A DNA stretch of 53,445 nucleotides from Acidimicrobiia bacterium (lineage in GTDB: Bacteria; Actinomycetota; Acidimicrobiia; Spongiisociales; UBA5794): NCBI GenBank assembly GCA_013003395.1, contig JABDJC010000220.1:1-53445 (forward strand). The letters are read 5' to 3'. The position numbers and the translations under genes were made by a program. The first letter of the stretch is position 1; every line of letters begins with the position of its first letter. Below, in pieces: positions 27,851-37,384 of this stretch. A model generated the notes under the pieces. The model did not search any database. It saw nothing but the letters and a program-made list of their open reading frames with translations, and was not told the DNA's origin.

Positions 27851-28492
27851 GTGAGAGAGTCCATCCCCCCGGCCACCGTTTCTCGGCTGCCCTTGTACCT
27901 CCGGGTCCTCGGCGAAATGCCGAAGGCGCACGCGATGATTTCGTCCGAGCAACTGGCGAACGTGGCAGGAGCAAATTCGGCTCAGGTACGTAAGGATCTC
28001 TCCTATCTCGGCTCGTACGGCGTTCGCGGTGTCGGTTACGACACTGTGCAGCTGCGGACTCAGATCGAGATGGCTCTCGGGCTGAGTGCTGACCTCGTGG
28101 TGGCGATCATCGGCGCAGGAAACCTCGGATCCGCGCTGGCGAACTACAAGGGCTTCAACGATTGGGGCTTCTCGGTTGGTGCGTTGTTCGATGTAGATGC
28201 CGCCAAGGTCGGATCACAGATCGACGGACTTGCCGTGCAGCCGATGTCTCGCCTGGAAGATCTCGTTGCGAGCGCAGGGGTGATGATCGGCGTCATTGCT
28301 ACACCAGCGGGTGCTGCTCAAGAGGTAGCCGATCGACTGGTGTCGGCTGGGGTCACGTCAATTCTCAACTTCGCCCCAACGGTGCTGCGAGTCCCTGAAG
28401 AGGTGCAGGTCCGACGAGTCGATTTGTCCACTGAGCTACAGATCCTCAGCTTCCACCTTCACTCAGGACGTCGCTCCGCCTCCGCCGGCTGA
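27851..28492 (+). CDS. rex: Redox-sensing transcriptional repressor Rex
   Basis: IPPATVSRLPLYLRVL...ANSAQVRKDLSYLGSYGVRGVGYD; VAIIGAGNLGSALANY; LNFAPTVLRVPEEVQVRRVDLSTELQILSF. Confidence 0.96.
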   Translation: MRESIPPATVSRLPLYLRVLGEMPKAHAMISSEQLANVAGANSAQVRKDLSYLGSYGVRGVGYDTVQLRTQIEMALGLSADLVVAIIGAGNLGSALANYKGFNDWGFSVGALFDVDAAKVGSQIDGLAVQPMSRLEDLVASAGVMIGVIATPAGAAQEVADRLVSAGVTSILNFAPTVLRVPEEVQVRRVDLSTELQILSFHLHSGRRSASAG

Positions 28493-28499
28493 AACAGCC

Positions 28500-28548
28500 G
28501 TCGAGCGTGCTTAAACGAACCGATGGGGTGGAATCAAGCACGCTCGAC
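28500..28548. terminator. Hairpin between convergent genes (putative bidirectional terminator)
   Basis: GTCGAGCGTGCTT (28500-28512) and AAGCACGCTCGAC (28536-28548), a perfect 13-bp stem between rex and the reverse CDS ending at 28558. Confidence 0.75.
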
Positions 28549-28557
28549 AGTGCCGCG

Positions 28558-29061
28558 TCAGGCGGTTTCTGCAGCCTCTGCTTCTTCAAGGCGGTTCATC
28601 GCCGCCAAGAACATGACGAACAGGATGAACGATCCGATCATCACCGCAGCCGCCGGTACTCGAATCTGGAATGCGTTCAAACCTTCGATTCGAGCGGGCC
28701 GAAGACCCCGGGGGGCATAGACCACGAAGAGCAGGGAACCAATGGCCAGCCATCCGAAGGAGGCTGCACCTCCGACGAGGAAGGCGAGCCGCTTGCCGAG
28801 GTTCGTGTACAGCAGCAGGAACCCGGTGCCGTTGAAGGCGATCAGTGCCGTCACCGTGACGAGGACACCGCGTGCAGCGATCGAGGCCTGAGTGATCTGT
28901 CCACTCTCGTCGGTGTTTTTGAAGATTGCGTCGTACGCGTCGCCGATGGCGCCTCGGATGGCCGGAACAAAGACAAGAGCGGTGAGGATGACGAGCGCGA
29001 TACCAAGCTTCTCGAGCATCGTGAACCCGGATTCTTCACGGTGAAGCCGCTCGATCATCAC
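28558..29061 (-). CDS. Membrane protein of the cytochrome bc-like operon
   Basis: MIERLHREESGFTMLEKLGIALVILTALVFVPAIRGAIGDAYDAIF; about 4 TM segments; overlaps the next gene start. Confidence 0.65.
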   Translation of the reverse strand: MMIERLHREESGFTMLEKLGIALVILTALVFVPAIRGAIGDAYDAIFKNTDESGQITQASIAARGVLVTVTALIAFNGTGFLLLYTNLGKRLAFLVGGAASFGWLAIGSLLFVVYAPRGLRPARIEGLNAFQIRVPAAAVMIGSFILFVMFLAAMNRLEEAEAAETA

Positions 29062-30644
29062 ATGGCCCTTTCGTACTGAACAATCAACAAGATGTCATCA
29101 CGCGACAAGATCTGTCCGAAGCCGGGCATCCAGCCGCGACCGATTCCGTTGACCCCATAGTTTTCGGCGAGATTCGAACCATTGATGATGAAGTCGACAT
29201 GCTCGTCAGCGGAGGGGAACTGCAGCACGGACCGACCGTCGAGCAATGACGGTCCCCATGCACCAGAGCCCTCTTCTTGCTGGAAGGCGACCCCGGCTGA
29301 ATATCCGGCCGTGTGGCAACGGGCGCAGTAGCTGTTGAACAGGCCAACGGCACGTGTCGCTGCTTCGACGTCTCCATCAAACGCCTCGGCAGCGAGGGCG
29401 TCGAAATCGACCTCCCAAGCAGCCTCGGCAAGTGCCTCTTCGAGGTACTCCTTGCCGGCTTCTGCCGCTTCCAGGAAGACGTCTTGGCGACTCTGGACCA
29501 CGTTGAGCTGGAGCCGGATCGTGTCGAGCTCGCGGAGCAGACTTTCGGCTTCCTCGAGGTCAGGGATCATGTTGCCCGCAGCATCCTCCATCGAGAAGGC
29601 GTTGTCGGTTCGCAACTCGATGGCAAAGTCAGGGCGGTCGAGGCTCTGGGCCACGTGTGCGAACAATTCGTTGATCGCGCGTTCAGCGTCGTCGGCGAGG
29701 CCGTCCCTGTCGGTGTCCAGATTCCTCATCGAGCAGCTCGTGTTGACGAGTGCGGCAGACGCCGGCGTGCAGGTCTCCCGTGCGATGAATACCGCACGGA
29801 TGTCGGCCGGTGTCGTATCGATCGAAGCGAACAACTCGGGTGCTGCGAGGATGTCTTCTATCGCCTGCACTTGACCGTCCGCTGTTGCGGTGCCGTTGAT
29901 GAGGTCTGTGACGGTCAGCGCCCCGTTGTCGATACGACTGAGTGCCTGGTTGACGGCGCCTTCGACCTCGGCAACCACTTCTGCCTGCGGAATCTGCAAG
30001 GAGCGGATGTATGCCATGACCTGGTCGACTTCTTGACTCGTCATACCGCCACCGCCCTCGAGACCGCTCGCAGGCATCGGGGTACCGTCCCGTCCGTAGA
30101 CGATCCAGAAACGGACCTCGTCATCGGAGTAGCGATAGAAGACGTCATTGAGCGATGGCGCCGACCATGCCGTCGTGAGCTTGCTCCGTGGCTCAATGAA
30201 TTCGGCTGCACCGCCGCCGGCAACTGGACCGTGACAGTTCACGCAAGAGAAGTTGGTGTACCAGCGCTCACCTTCGTGGATGTCGCGCTCGTTTTGTTTC
30301 TCGGCGGCTTCAGCCTGACGGTTGGCCTCTGAGAAGTAGTACACCGGCATGGCGATGGCCAGAACCGCGGCTGATATCACCGCAGCGCCAAGGACCCGAT
30401 TCAGACGGGTGGACTCCATCTCGTCGTCAGATATGAAGGGCTGCTGGTTCGGCGGCGTCTCCTCAGGAGACGGTTCTGCGGTTCGTCCTGTGCGCAGCAA
30501 GTAAGCCACCCAGATGAGCGCCGACACCACAGCAATGGCGATGACAACGGCACCGAGGTCGATCGTGGTGTCGGGTACGACCTCGTCTTCAGTCGCCTCG
30601 ACGGCGAGGATCATCGCGTCGAAGAGTTTCGTTCCAGCGCGCAT
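29058..30644 (-). CDS. Membrane-anchored diheme cytochrome c
   Basis: Two TM segments near the N-terminus; FSCVNCHGP and YCARCHTAG heme c motifs; MPASG and MPGFG as candidate axial Met regions. Confidence 0.85.
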   Translation of the reverse strand: MRAGTKLFDAMILAVEATEDEVVPDTTIDLGAVVIAIAVVSALIWVAYLLRTGRTAEPSPEETPPNQQPFISDDEMESTRLNRVLGAAVISAAVLAIAMPVYYFSEANRQAEAAEKQNERDIHEGERWYTNFSCVNCHGPVAGGGAAEFIEPRSKLTTAWSAPSLNDVFYRYSDDEVRFWIVYGRDGTPMPASGLEGGGGMTSQEVDQVMAYIRSLQIPQAEVVAEVEGAVNQALSRIDNGALTVTDLINGTATADGQVQAIEDILAAPELFASIDTTPADIRAVFIARETCTPASAALVNTSCSMRNLDTDRDGLADDAERAINELFAHVAQSLDRPDFAIELRTDNAFSMEDAAGNMIPDLEEAESLLRELDTIRLQLNVVQSRQDVFLEAAEAGKEYLEEALAEAAWEVDFDALAAEAFDGDVEAATRAVGLFNSYCARCHTAGYSAGVAFQQEEGSGAWGPSLLDGRSVLQFPSADEHVDFIINGSNLAENYGVNGIGRGWMPGFGQILSRDDILLIVQYERAM

Positions 30645-30661
30645 GCCCTACCTGGCTCCCG

Positions 30662-31513
30662 TCAGTTGCATGTCGGACCCTGGGGGTACGCGATGGTCTT
30701 GACCGAAGCACGAGGAGTCTGGATGACTTGGCCGGTGTCGATGATGAGATTGCCGTTCGCGTTGACCTCGATCACGAAGCGGTCGAGGTTACGTGGAGCC
30801 GGACCGTCGAAGTACTCGCCGTGGAAGTTGTACTTCGAGCCGTGACATGGGCACTCGAATCCTTGCGAGGGGATGCACTCAGGGACGCGGCAGCCGAGGT
30901 GGACGCATCGCTGCCACAGCGCCATCACGCCACCGGCCACAACGGGAAGTCCCTCGAACGACGATCCTTCGATGTCCGCATCGAACGTAGTCACCCACGA
31001 CTGGGCGGCAGGCAGGAACACTGGCACCAGCGTGCCGTCCGGTTGGTTGATGGCGTCGACGATGTCTTGCACGGAACCCACGTCGATCTTGGCGCCGAAT
31101 CCACCCTTCAGCTTCGGCCAGAAGAAGGCGAGGCCTGCAATGGCGAACTGGGCGAGAAAGATGCCGAAGATGCCGACGAGCGATCGGTTCAGAAACTGAC
31201 GCCGCGTGACATCGTATTCGTCTTTGGTGATGGTCGTCCGCTCGAGCAACGGATCCTTCACCGGCTCAGGATGTTCGGCTACCAGTACGTCTCCGGCCGC
31301 AACATCGGCAGCGTCGACGGACCCTACACGACGGGTGCGTGCCCGATCGCGTGCCCGTGCCTTGCGGCTGAGACGACCTGTGCTCTCGGGTTGCTTCTCC
31401 CGCCGTCCCGCGACAGCAAAGATGCTCACGAATGCGAGCACCGCAACGGCGGCGATAGCCACGATGAAGATCTGTGTCGTGTTCAAAAGTCGAAGAATAT
31501 CCCGTCTGCCCAA
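30662..31513 (-). CDS. qcrA: Rieske [2Fe-2S] protein of cytochrome bc complex (QcrA-like)
   Basis: CVHLGCRVPECIPSQGFECPCHGSKYNFHGEYFDGPAPRNLDRF Rieske motif; extended N-terminus with an additional TM segment. Confidence 0.92.
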   Translation of the reverse strand: MGRRDILRLLNTTQIFIVAIAAVAVLAFVSIFAVAGRREKQPESTGRLSRKARARDRARTRRVGSVDAADVAAGDVLVAEHPEPVKDPLLERTTITKDEYDVTRRQFLNRSLVGIFGIFLAQFAIAGLAFFWPKLKGGFGAKIDVGSVQDIVDAINQPDGTLVPVFLPAAQSWVTTFDADIEGSSFEGLPVVAGGVMALWQRCVHLGCRVPECIPSQGFECPCHGSKYNFHGEYFDGPAPRNLDRFVIEVNANGNLIIDTGQVIQTPRASVKTIAYPQGPTCN

Positions 31514-32397
31514 GGATACGTGAAGTTGAACCCTGGGCCTCTGAAGAACGAACCGAAGATGGTCAAGATTGCTGATGCCATGACAAAGAACGTGAAGATC
31601 ATTATGGCCAGTTTGCGGTCATTGGGCCGCACCGAAGGGTTCTTGTCGATGTAGGGGATGAAAGCGATGGCCGCGATGCCGAAGCCAGGAATGATCACGC
31701 CTGCGACTTGGGGATCGAAGTAGCTCAACAGTTCCTGCAAGCCGAGGAAGTACCACGGAGCCTTCGACGGGTTCGGCTGTTCGTTGAAGTTGGCCAACTC
31801 CAACAGGGGAGCATCGACGAAGACCGAAAAGACCAGCAGGAATGCCGTCATCACCATCAAGGCGACAAACTCGGCAGCGACGAGGTGGGGCCACGTGTTG
31901 ACCTTGTCGTGCGGTTCCTTCTTCACCTGCTGAATGGCGTTGGCCTTGACGACCGTAAGGAGACGTTGGGTCCGAACTCCGGCGGGTATTGCAGCTACTG
32001 GGGCAGCGGCAGGAGCCGCTGCTGCGCCGCCACCACCGCCTGCGGCCACGGGTGCCGCCGGCGCAGCGCCCGGAAGCGCGATGCCGTCGGCCTTGGCGCG
32101 TGCTCTCGTGCTGCGTTCGATGAGCGATTCGGGTACGCCAACGTCGGCCATTGCTGCGAAGCCCTCGAGGGCCGCTCCACCGGGGTCAGCGGCAGCGGGT
32201 GCTGCGGCGGCAGGTTCTGGCGCCACAGCCTCGGCGACTGGAGCCGCGGCGGGCTCGCCGGCTGGAGCCGCAGCAGGCGCTGAGCCGCCCTCGGGTGCGA
32301 GACCCATTTCGGCAAGGATCTCGTCGAGCGGTCGACCTTCCGCCTTGGCACGCGCCGCCGCGGAGCGTCTGAGGATGGATTCAGGTATCTCAGCCAA
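31483..32397 (-). CDS. Cytochrome b C-terminal (subunit IV-like) with long Ala/Pro N-terminal extension
   Basis: WPHLVAAEFVALMVMTAFLLVFS...NPSKAPWYFLGLQELLSYFDPQVAGVIIPG is the Cytochrom_B_C region; N-terminus carries two related helical motifs separated by APA linkers. Confidence 0.9.
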   Translation of the reverse strand: MAEIPESILRRSAAARAKAEGRPLDEILAEMGLAPEGGSAPAAAPAGEPAAAPVAEAVAPEPAAAAPAAADPGGAALEGFAAMADVGVPESLIERSTRARAKADGIALPGAAPAAPVAAGGGGGAAAAPAAAPVAAIPAGVRTQRLLTVVKANAIQQVKKEPHDKVNTWPHLVAAEFVALMVMTAFLLVFSVFVDAPLLELANFNEQPNPSKAPWYFLGLQELLSYFDPQVAGVIIPGFGIAAIAFIPYIDKNPSVRPNDRKLAIMIFTFFVMASAILTIFGSFFRGPGFNFTYPWADGIFFDF

Positions 32398-32406
32398 GCG
32401 CTTCTC

Positions 32407-33192
<786 letters not shown>

Positions 33193-33288
33193 CGTCGCTC
33201 CTCCCGCTCGTCATGTAGGTGTTCGAGTTGCCGATCGACAGTCTCCCCGCCCACGCCGTGCCATGCAAAACAATCGTGGAAGTCATGG

Positions 33289-33735
33289 TCACCACCGCAT
33301 CCCGTAGGAGTAACCGTTCTTGAAATCGCGGTCACCGGTGTCCACATCCCACGGAGCCAAACCGAGCTCTTCGCCCTGCTGAGCCAACGAGCCCTCGAAT
33401 TTGCCGAGGGTGATGACGTTGGTCGGACACCGGTCTACGCACAGCGCACACCGCGTACATTCGTCCTCGTCGACCACGAAGATTCCGAAGTTCGATTCGT
33501 CCATTCGCGGGTCGCTGACGTTCGTGGCCTCGGCGATTGCGTCGACTGAGAGGTAGTGGATGCACTTCCACGGACAGATGTCGACACAGCCCTCGCACAG
33601 GATGCACTCGGATTGGTTGATGTGCAGGAACTGTTTGGGCTTGACCGCAGCCTTCAAGTAGTCACCAGACACCTCGGTCAGTTGGTAGTCGTCACGCATC
33701 GGGGGCGTTTCGAACCAGACGTCATTCTTGGCCAT
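33289..33735 (-). CDS. Ferredoxin-type protein with two [4Fe-4S] motifs
   Basis: CILCEGCVDICPWKCI and CTRCALCVDRCPTNVI. Confidence 0.9.
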   Translation of the reverse strand: MAKNDVWFETPPMRDDYQLTEVSGDYLKAAVKPKQFLHINQSECILCEGCVDICPWKCIHYLSVDAIAEATNVSDPRMDESNFGIFVVDEDECTRCALCVDRCPTNVITLGKFEGSLAQQGEELGLAPWDVDTGDRDFKNGYSYGMRW

Positions 33736-34322
33736 CAGGCATCACCAATCATCGGTCGACCGTACGCCGAGATCTCGACAGGAGGTGGTGCGTCCCGCCT
33801 CGCCTTCTCGCGATTCTGCCACCAGACCATCACTGCGGGCCAGGCGAGGAGCGCCGTCGTCGAGTAACCGGCCGACACAACGTCCTTGATGACTGCGTAG
33901 GAGATCGTGACCTCATTGTTCAACGTGAGCGCTCGCGGGAGTGAGAACGCAATCTTCTGCGGTGTCCATTCGAGTTGGCTCTGCGTGAGCGTGAGCCACT
34001 GATTGGGAATCATGCCGAAGATGATCAGCGACTCGACCACGAACACTGCCGCACCGATGCTGGCTCGAGCCCAGGTCATGGGGCGCTCCCAGACAAACGC
34101 AACCACGATGCCGATCAAAGCGATCTGTCCGCCGGTGATGGCGATGAGTTGGCCGATCGAGGTCCAGACCCAACCACGCGGGATGAACTCGTAGATGGGC
34201 TCGTCGAACTGGTTGACCGGAGAGAGTTCCGTGAAGTGGGCCCACAACACGCCGATCGTGAGGATGACGGAACCACCGACCATGGCTGCAATGCCAAGGC
34301 GCAAGCGCTTCTGGTCTGTCAC
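33735..34322 (-). CDS. Polytopic membrane protein of the respiratory operon
   Basis: GTG start VTDQKRLRLGIAAMVGGSVILTIGVLWAHFTELSPVNQ; about 4 TM segments; ATGA-type overlap with the ferredoxin gene. Confidence 0.7.
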   Translation of the reverse strand: MTDQKRLRLGIAAMVGGSVILTIGVLWAHFTELSPVNQFDEPIYEFIPRGWVWTSIGQLIAITGGQIALIGIVVAFVWERPMTWARASIGAAVFVVESLIIFGMIPNQWLTLTQSQLEWTPQKIAFSLPRALTLNNEVTISYAVIKDVVSAGYSTTALLAWPAVMVWWQNREKARRDAPPPVEISAYGRPMIGDA

Positions 34323-34537
34323 GGTGCGTCCTCCTGGCAACTCATCGATCGCGCGGTGGTCATTGTACGCATGAGTGCGCATCCTAAAGGTCTGCAGGAG
34401 TCTGTTGGCAACATGCTCCGATGAGGACCTCGCGTCAGTCGACGACCGGCGATCCGCGACAGATTCCATAGAGATGATGGCGGGTCGCGAACACCGCTAG
34501 GCTTGCGGCCCGCAGGCCCGCATTCCACGGAGGAACG

Positions 34538-36475
34538 GTGAGCGCAGAGATCCAGGCAACCGAAGCGACCTCCCTGTCTGACGGGGATGTGGCCGCTGCC
34601 AACAGCACATCGTTGGCGCACCTCAGAGTTGCCGGCGCATTTCTCGTTGCAGCTGCGCTACTGGGAATGGTGGCCGCATTCCAGATCGTTGCCCCCGACT
34701 TGCTCAGCGGCGTCGAGATGTTCTCCTACGGCCGGATCGCTCCTGTCGCGCTCGACACCTTCATCTACGGGTGGCTGACGATCGGACTCATCGGGGCTGC
34801 CTATCACATTCTTCCAAAGGTCTCTGAAGCGCCCTTGTGGAATCCGATGCTTGCGAAGACGGGCCTTGGCCTGATCACGCTCGGTGTGGCCATCGGCGGC
34901 CTGGCGGTGCTCTCTGGCTTCAACGAGGGCCGACTGCTGCTCGAGTATCCACTCTGGGCAGACGCGCTCATCGTGTTGGGCGTCGCAATCGCCGCATTCG
35001 TTTGCACGAAGACCGTGTCAGGCGGACAAAAGGACCTGATGCCTGCCCAGTGGTTCCTCGTTGCAGCACCGTGGTGGTTCGTGTTCAGTTTCGTCAGCGG
35101 AAACCTTCCTGGAATCCCGGGTGTCAATTCGCAGCTGCTGACCTCGTTCTTCCAATCCAGCTTCACCGGGCTGTGGCTCGCTGCGGCCGGCGTTGGCGTT
35201 GTCTATCACATCGTTCCTGCACTGACCGGTCACGGCCAGCGGCGGTCCTCGCGGATCTCGCTCATCGTGTTCTGGTCGCTCGCATTCGCCTGGGCCTGGA
35301 CCGGTCCACGATTCAATGTGTACGGACCGGTGCCTGACTGGCTCGAGACCATCGGTGCGTTCTTTGCGATCGGGCTGTTGGTGCCGGCAATCGCAGTCAT
35401 CGCGGACGTCGCATTCACCGTGCGCGACCGTTGGGATCACGTGACCAACCAGGCGGCGATCCGCTACCTCGCTGCCGGCTTCGTCTTCTTCACGATTGCG
35501 GCGGTCCAGAACATGGTGCAGTCGCTTCGGTCGCCTAGTGCGGTCTTGCAGTTCACTGCATGGCAATCGGCTTTCGACCTCGTCTTGTTCTATGGCGCCA
35601 TCTCGTTCTGGCTGTTCGCATTCGTCTCGGTCTCGCTGCCTGCGCTCGCGGGACGCCGTCCCACCGACGTATCGGCGCAGGTGCACTTCGGTGTGTCCGT
35701 CTCTGGTTTGCTGCTCGCCGTCGGAGCATCCTGGTTTGGTGGCCTGCAGCAAGGGCTGACATGGATCGGCACCGCGAACACCGAGGACGTGCTGCCCTAC
35801 GGCGAACAGTTCATCAATTCGGTTGGTCCACTCGAGGGTCCGTGGCTGCTGCGTGCCTTTGGACTGGCACTGTTTGCGCTGGCACAGTTCCTGTTCCTTC
35901 GTTCCCTGTTCGGCGCCGGCGCCGAGGCCACCGATGTAGACCGGGTTGTCGTAGACGATGACGGGGACGATCCAGCGGTCCTCGATCCGGCTCCGCCTGT
36001 GTTGCTGGGCGGGCTGTTGAAAGGCGCCGTCGGCTTGTTTGCCGTTGCGGCTCTCTCAGTTTGGATCCTGCCCAGCTTTGAAGCCGAAAACGTCGAAGGC
36101 ACCATCCTCGGCGACTTCAGCCGCTTCTATGAAGAGGGATCGGATGAGGCTGCCGGTCGACAGATCTACCTCCAGGAAGGCTGCTGGTACTGCCACACAC
36201 AACAAGTCCGACCGATCGTCACCGATGTCGGACTCGGACCCGTGAGCCAGGCAGGAGACTACGTGCACGAGACCCCGGCGATGTTCGGGGTGCAACGGAT
36301 CGGGCCCGACTTGATGCACTCCGGCTCCAGAGAGCCGACGGACTCGGTCGCCTGGCTGACTGCGTATCTCAACGACCCCCGCGCGGTGCGGCCTTGGTCG
36401 ACGATGCCCGCGTATGGCAGTCTGAGTGACACAGAAATCTCGCAACTGGCCGCCTATCTCGTGAGTCTCGACTGA
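34538..36475 (+). CDS. CcoN-like (heme-copper oxidase subunit I homologue) fused to CcoO-like cytochrome c
   Basis: Polytopic YHIVPALTGHGQRRSSRISLIVFWSLAFAWAWTGPRFNVYGPVPDWLETIGAFFAIGLLVP aligns by eye with CcoN; C-terminus EGCWYCHTQQVRPIVTDVGLGPVSQAGDYVHETPAMFGVQRIGPDLMHSG matches CcoO (CxxCH at 36182-36196). Confidence 0.88.
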   Translation: MSAEIQATEATSLSDGDVAAANSTSLAHLRVAGAFLVAAALLGMVAAFQIVAPDLLSGVEMFSYGRIAPVALDTFIYGWLTIGLIGAAYHILPKVSEAPLWNPMLAKTGLGLITLGVAIGGLAVLSGFNEGRLLLEYPLWADALIVLGVAIAAFVCTKTVSGGQKDLMPAQWFLVAAPWWFVFSFVSGNLPGIPGVNSQLLTSFFQSSFTGLWLAAAGVGVVYHIVPALTGHGQRRSSRISLIVFWSLAFAWAWTGPRFNVYGPVPDWLETIGAFFAIGLLVPAIAVIADVAFTVRDRWDHVTNQAAIRYLAAGFVFFTIAAVQNMVQSLRSPSAVLQFTAWQSAFDLVLFYGAISFWLFAFVSVSLPALAGRRPTDVSAQVHFGVSVSGLLLAVGASWFGGLQQGLTWIGTANTEDVLPYGEQFINSVGPLEGPWLLRAFGLALFALAQFLFLRSLFGAGAEATDVDRVVVDDDGDDPAVLDPAPPVLLGGLLKGAVGLFAVAALSVWILPSFEAENVEGTILGDFSRFYEEGSDEAAGRQIYLQEGCWYCHTQQVRPIVTDVGLGPVSQAGDYVHETPAMFGVQRIGPDLMHSGSREPTDSVAWLTAYLNDPRAVRPWSTMPAYGSLSDTEISQLAAYLVSLD

Positions 36476-36477
36476 TC

Positions 36478-37338
36478 ATGCAAGAACAGCTCGCTTCCAT
36501 CTCCGCTGAACTGGGAGTTCCAACCGACCTGGTGGAACGTGCGGCACGTGCTCGCGCCACCGCTACCGGGACGACGGTGGAGCAGATCGTTGCTGCCTGG
36601 AGCGGCGGAGAGGCGGCGCCGGCAGCGGCAGCTCCTCCCGCAGCGTCTGCAGCCGCTCCTGCAGCTGCCCCGGCGGCGGCGGCTCCTGCAGCGCCGGCTG
36701 GGCCGATCGTCGAAATCTTCGAGCCAACGGCCGCTCCGCCTGAAGTTGAAGTAGAGGTTGAACCTGAGGTGCCCGAGCCCGTGAAGCGTCGGGCCGTGCC
36801 CGTTTGGATGATGGCCACGTTCGTCGCGATTCCCGCAGTGGCCCTCATGTACGCATTGTTGATTCCGAACGGGCCAGACTGCGGAGGTGGCGGCCAACTC
36901 GCCATCGATCCCGTCACTGGAGTTGCGCAGTCTTGCGATGGTTCTGAATACGGTGTCAGCGCGGTCGATTTCTTCGCGATGGGCAGCGACCTGTACGCCA
37001 CCCAATGTGCGGCTTGCCACGGTGCGGAAGGCGGCGGCGGCGCCGGCCCCGCATTCACCGGAGGAGCAGTCCTCGCCAGTTTTCCCACTGATCAGTGTGC
37101 GACCCACGTCGAGTGGGTGGCTCTGGGGAGCAGCGCCTGGCCGGAAGCCACCTATGGAGCGTTGGACACACCAGTCGGCAGCAGTGGTGGCGTGATGCCA
37201 GGCTTCGGGTCACGCCTGTCACCGGAAGAGCTAGCAGCCGTCGTGCTCTATGAGCGTGTGGCGTTCGGTGGAGAGGGCATCGGAGTTGCAGAGGCCGATT
37301 GCGGACTCGGCGACGAAGCGGTTGCTGCCGGCGAATAG
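36478..37338 (+). CDS. Membrane-anchored cytochrome c with N-terminal helical motif and Ala/Pro linker
   Basis: LGVPTDLVERAARARATATGTTVEQIVAAW; APA linker; TM VPVWMMATFVAIPAVALMYALLIP; CAACHGAEGGGGAGPAFTGG; MPGFGSRLSPEELAAVVLYER. Confidence 0.88.
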   Translation: MQEQLASISAELGVPTDLVERAARARATATGTTVEQIVAAWSGGEAAPAAAAPPAASAAAPAAAPAAAAPAAPAGPIVEIFEPTAAPPEVEVEVEPEVPEPVKRRAVPVWMMATFVAIPAVALMYALLIPNGPDCGGGGQLAIDPVTGVAQSCDGSEYGVSAVDFFAMGSDLYATQCAACHGAEGGGGAGPAFTGGAVLASFPTDQCATHVEWVALGSSAWPEATYGALDTPVGSSGGVMPGFGSRLSPEELAAVVLYERVAFGGEGIGVAEADCGLGDEAVAAGE

Positions 37339-37384
37339 CGGTTGTCGCTCAGTCCGAGGTCCGAATTCTCGTTGATAACCAGCA

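Noticed and set aside
29313-30332. 339-aa plus-strand ORF
   Set aside because: Antisense to the diheme cytochrome c, whose CxxCH motifs and frame are well supported.
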